From Natrialbaceae archaeon (GTDB lineage: Archaea; Halobacteriota; Halobacteria; Halobacteriales; Natrialbaceae), in NCBI GenBank assembly GCA_003552325.1, contig PUKM01000064.1, forward strand, positions 1-5,317: a stretch of DNA of 5,317 nucleotides, written 5' to 3'. The notes under the pieces were generated by a model. That model did no database searches and was not told where the DNA came from. It was given only the letters and a program-made list of their open reading frames with translations. This document shows positions 5,260 through 5,317 of this stretch, one piece after another. Both the position numbers and the translations under genes were made by a program. Every line of letters begins with the position of its first letter. The first letter of the stretch is position 1.

Positions 5260-5311
5260 TTTTAGTATAGCTTAATTATTGCAATGCAAGTAACTCAGAC
5301 CATAAGGTGAT
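5260..5311 (+). promoter_or_regulatory. Promoter, palindrome and ribosome site of the next gene
   Basis: After the stop at 5259 the sequence becomes AT-rich (about one third G+C). TTTAGTATAG (5261-5270) or CTTAATTATT (5271-5280) can serve as an archaeal TATA box. An 11-bp palindrome TTGCA-A-TGCAA (5279-5289) lies close to the predicted transcription start and could be an operator. AAGGTGAT (5304-5311) is a near-ideal Shine-Dalgarno, so a gene probably starts within a few bases past the window end. The TTTT at 5260-5263 could also help terminate the operon transcript. Confidence 0.5.
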
Positions 5312-5317
5312 TTATCG

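Overview
The window looks like part of a haloarchaeal virus, provirus or plasmid. All convincing proteins are rich in Asp and Glu, as expected of salt-in haloarchaea. Start codons are preceded by Shine-Dalgarno (SD) sequences that pair with an archaeal 16S tail (GAGGTG, AGGTGAT, GGGGGTGGT). Successive genes are joined by ATGA stop-start overlaps. No rRNA, tRNA, CRISPR array, transposase or integrase was seen.

Layout. Bases 1-386 hold the C-terminal end of an unknown acidic protein, then a 55-residue four-cysteine zinc-binding protein overlapping it by 4 bp. This part is GC-rich (about 63% G+C by hand count over the first 360 bases) with strongly GC-ending codons. Bases 387-893 hold no gene I accept. 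They carry a dense set of inverted repeats, a tandem 9-bp repeat, long G and C tracts and a recurring CTTTCGGGGG motif.

Bases 894-5259 form a three-gene operon of lower GC with all genes on the + strand. Gene 1 is an unrecognised 331-residue protein. Gene 2 is a compact 563-residue UvrD/Rep-type superfamily 1 helicase with every helicase motif except the N-terminal Q-motif. Gene 3 is a 561-residue protein that I read as a divergent archaeo-eukaryotic primase (AEP) superfamily member. Bases 5260-5317 are AT-rich and seem to carry the promoter and SD of a further gene that starts just outside the window.

Working model (inference): the operon is a DNA replication module in which the primase-like protein and helicase act together and the first gene supplies an accessory or initiator function. 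The structured G-rich block directly upstream is either the cis-acting origin or regulator-binding region of this replicon, or a structured 5' leader that controls translation of the operon. The most novel points are this block, the recurrence of its motif inside the operon, and the primase-like protein lacking the usual motif II histidine.
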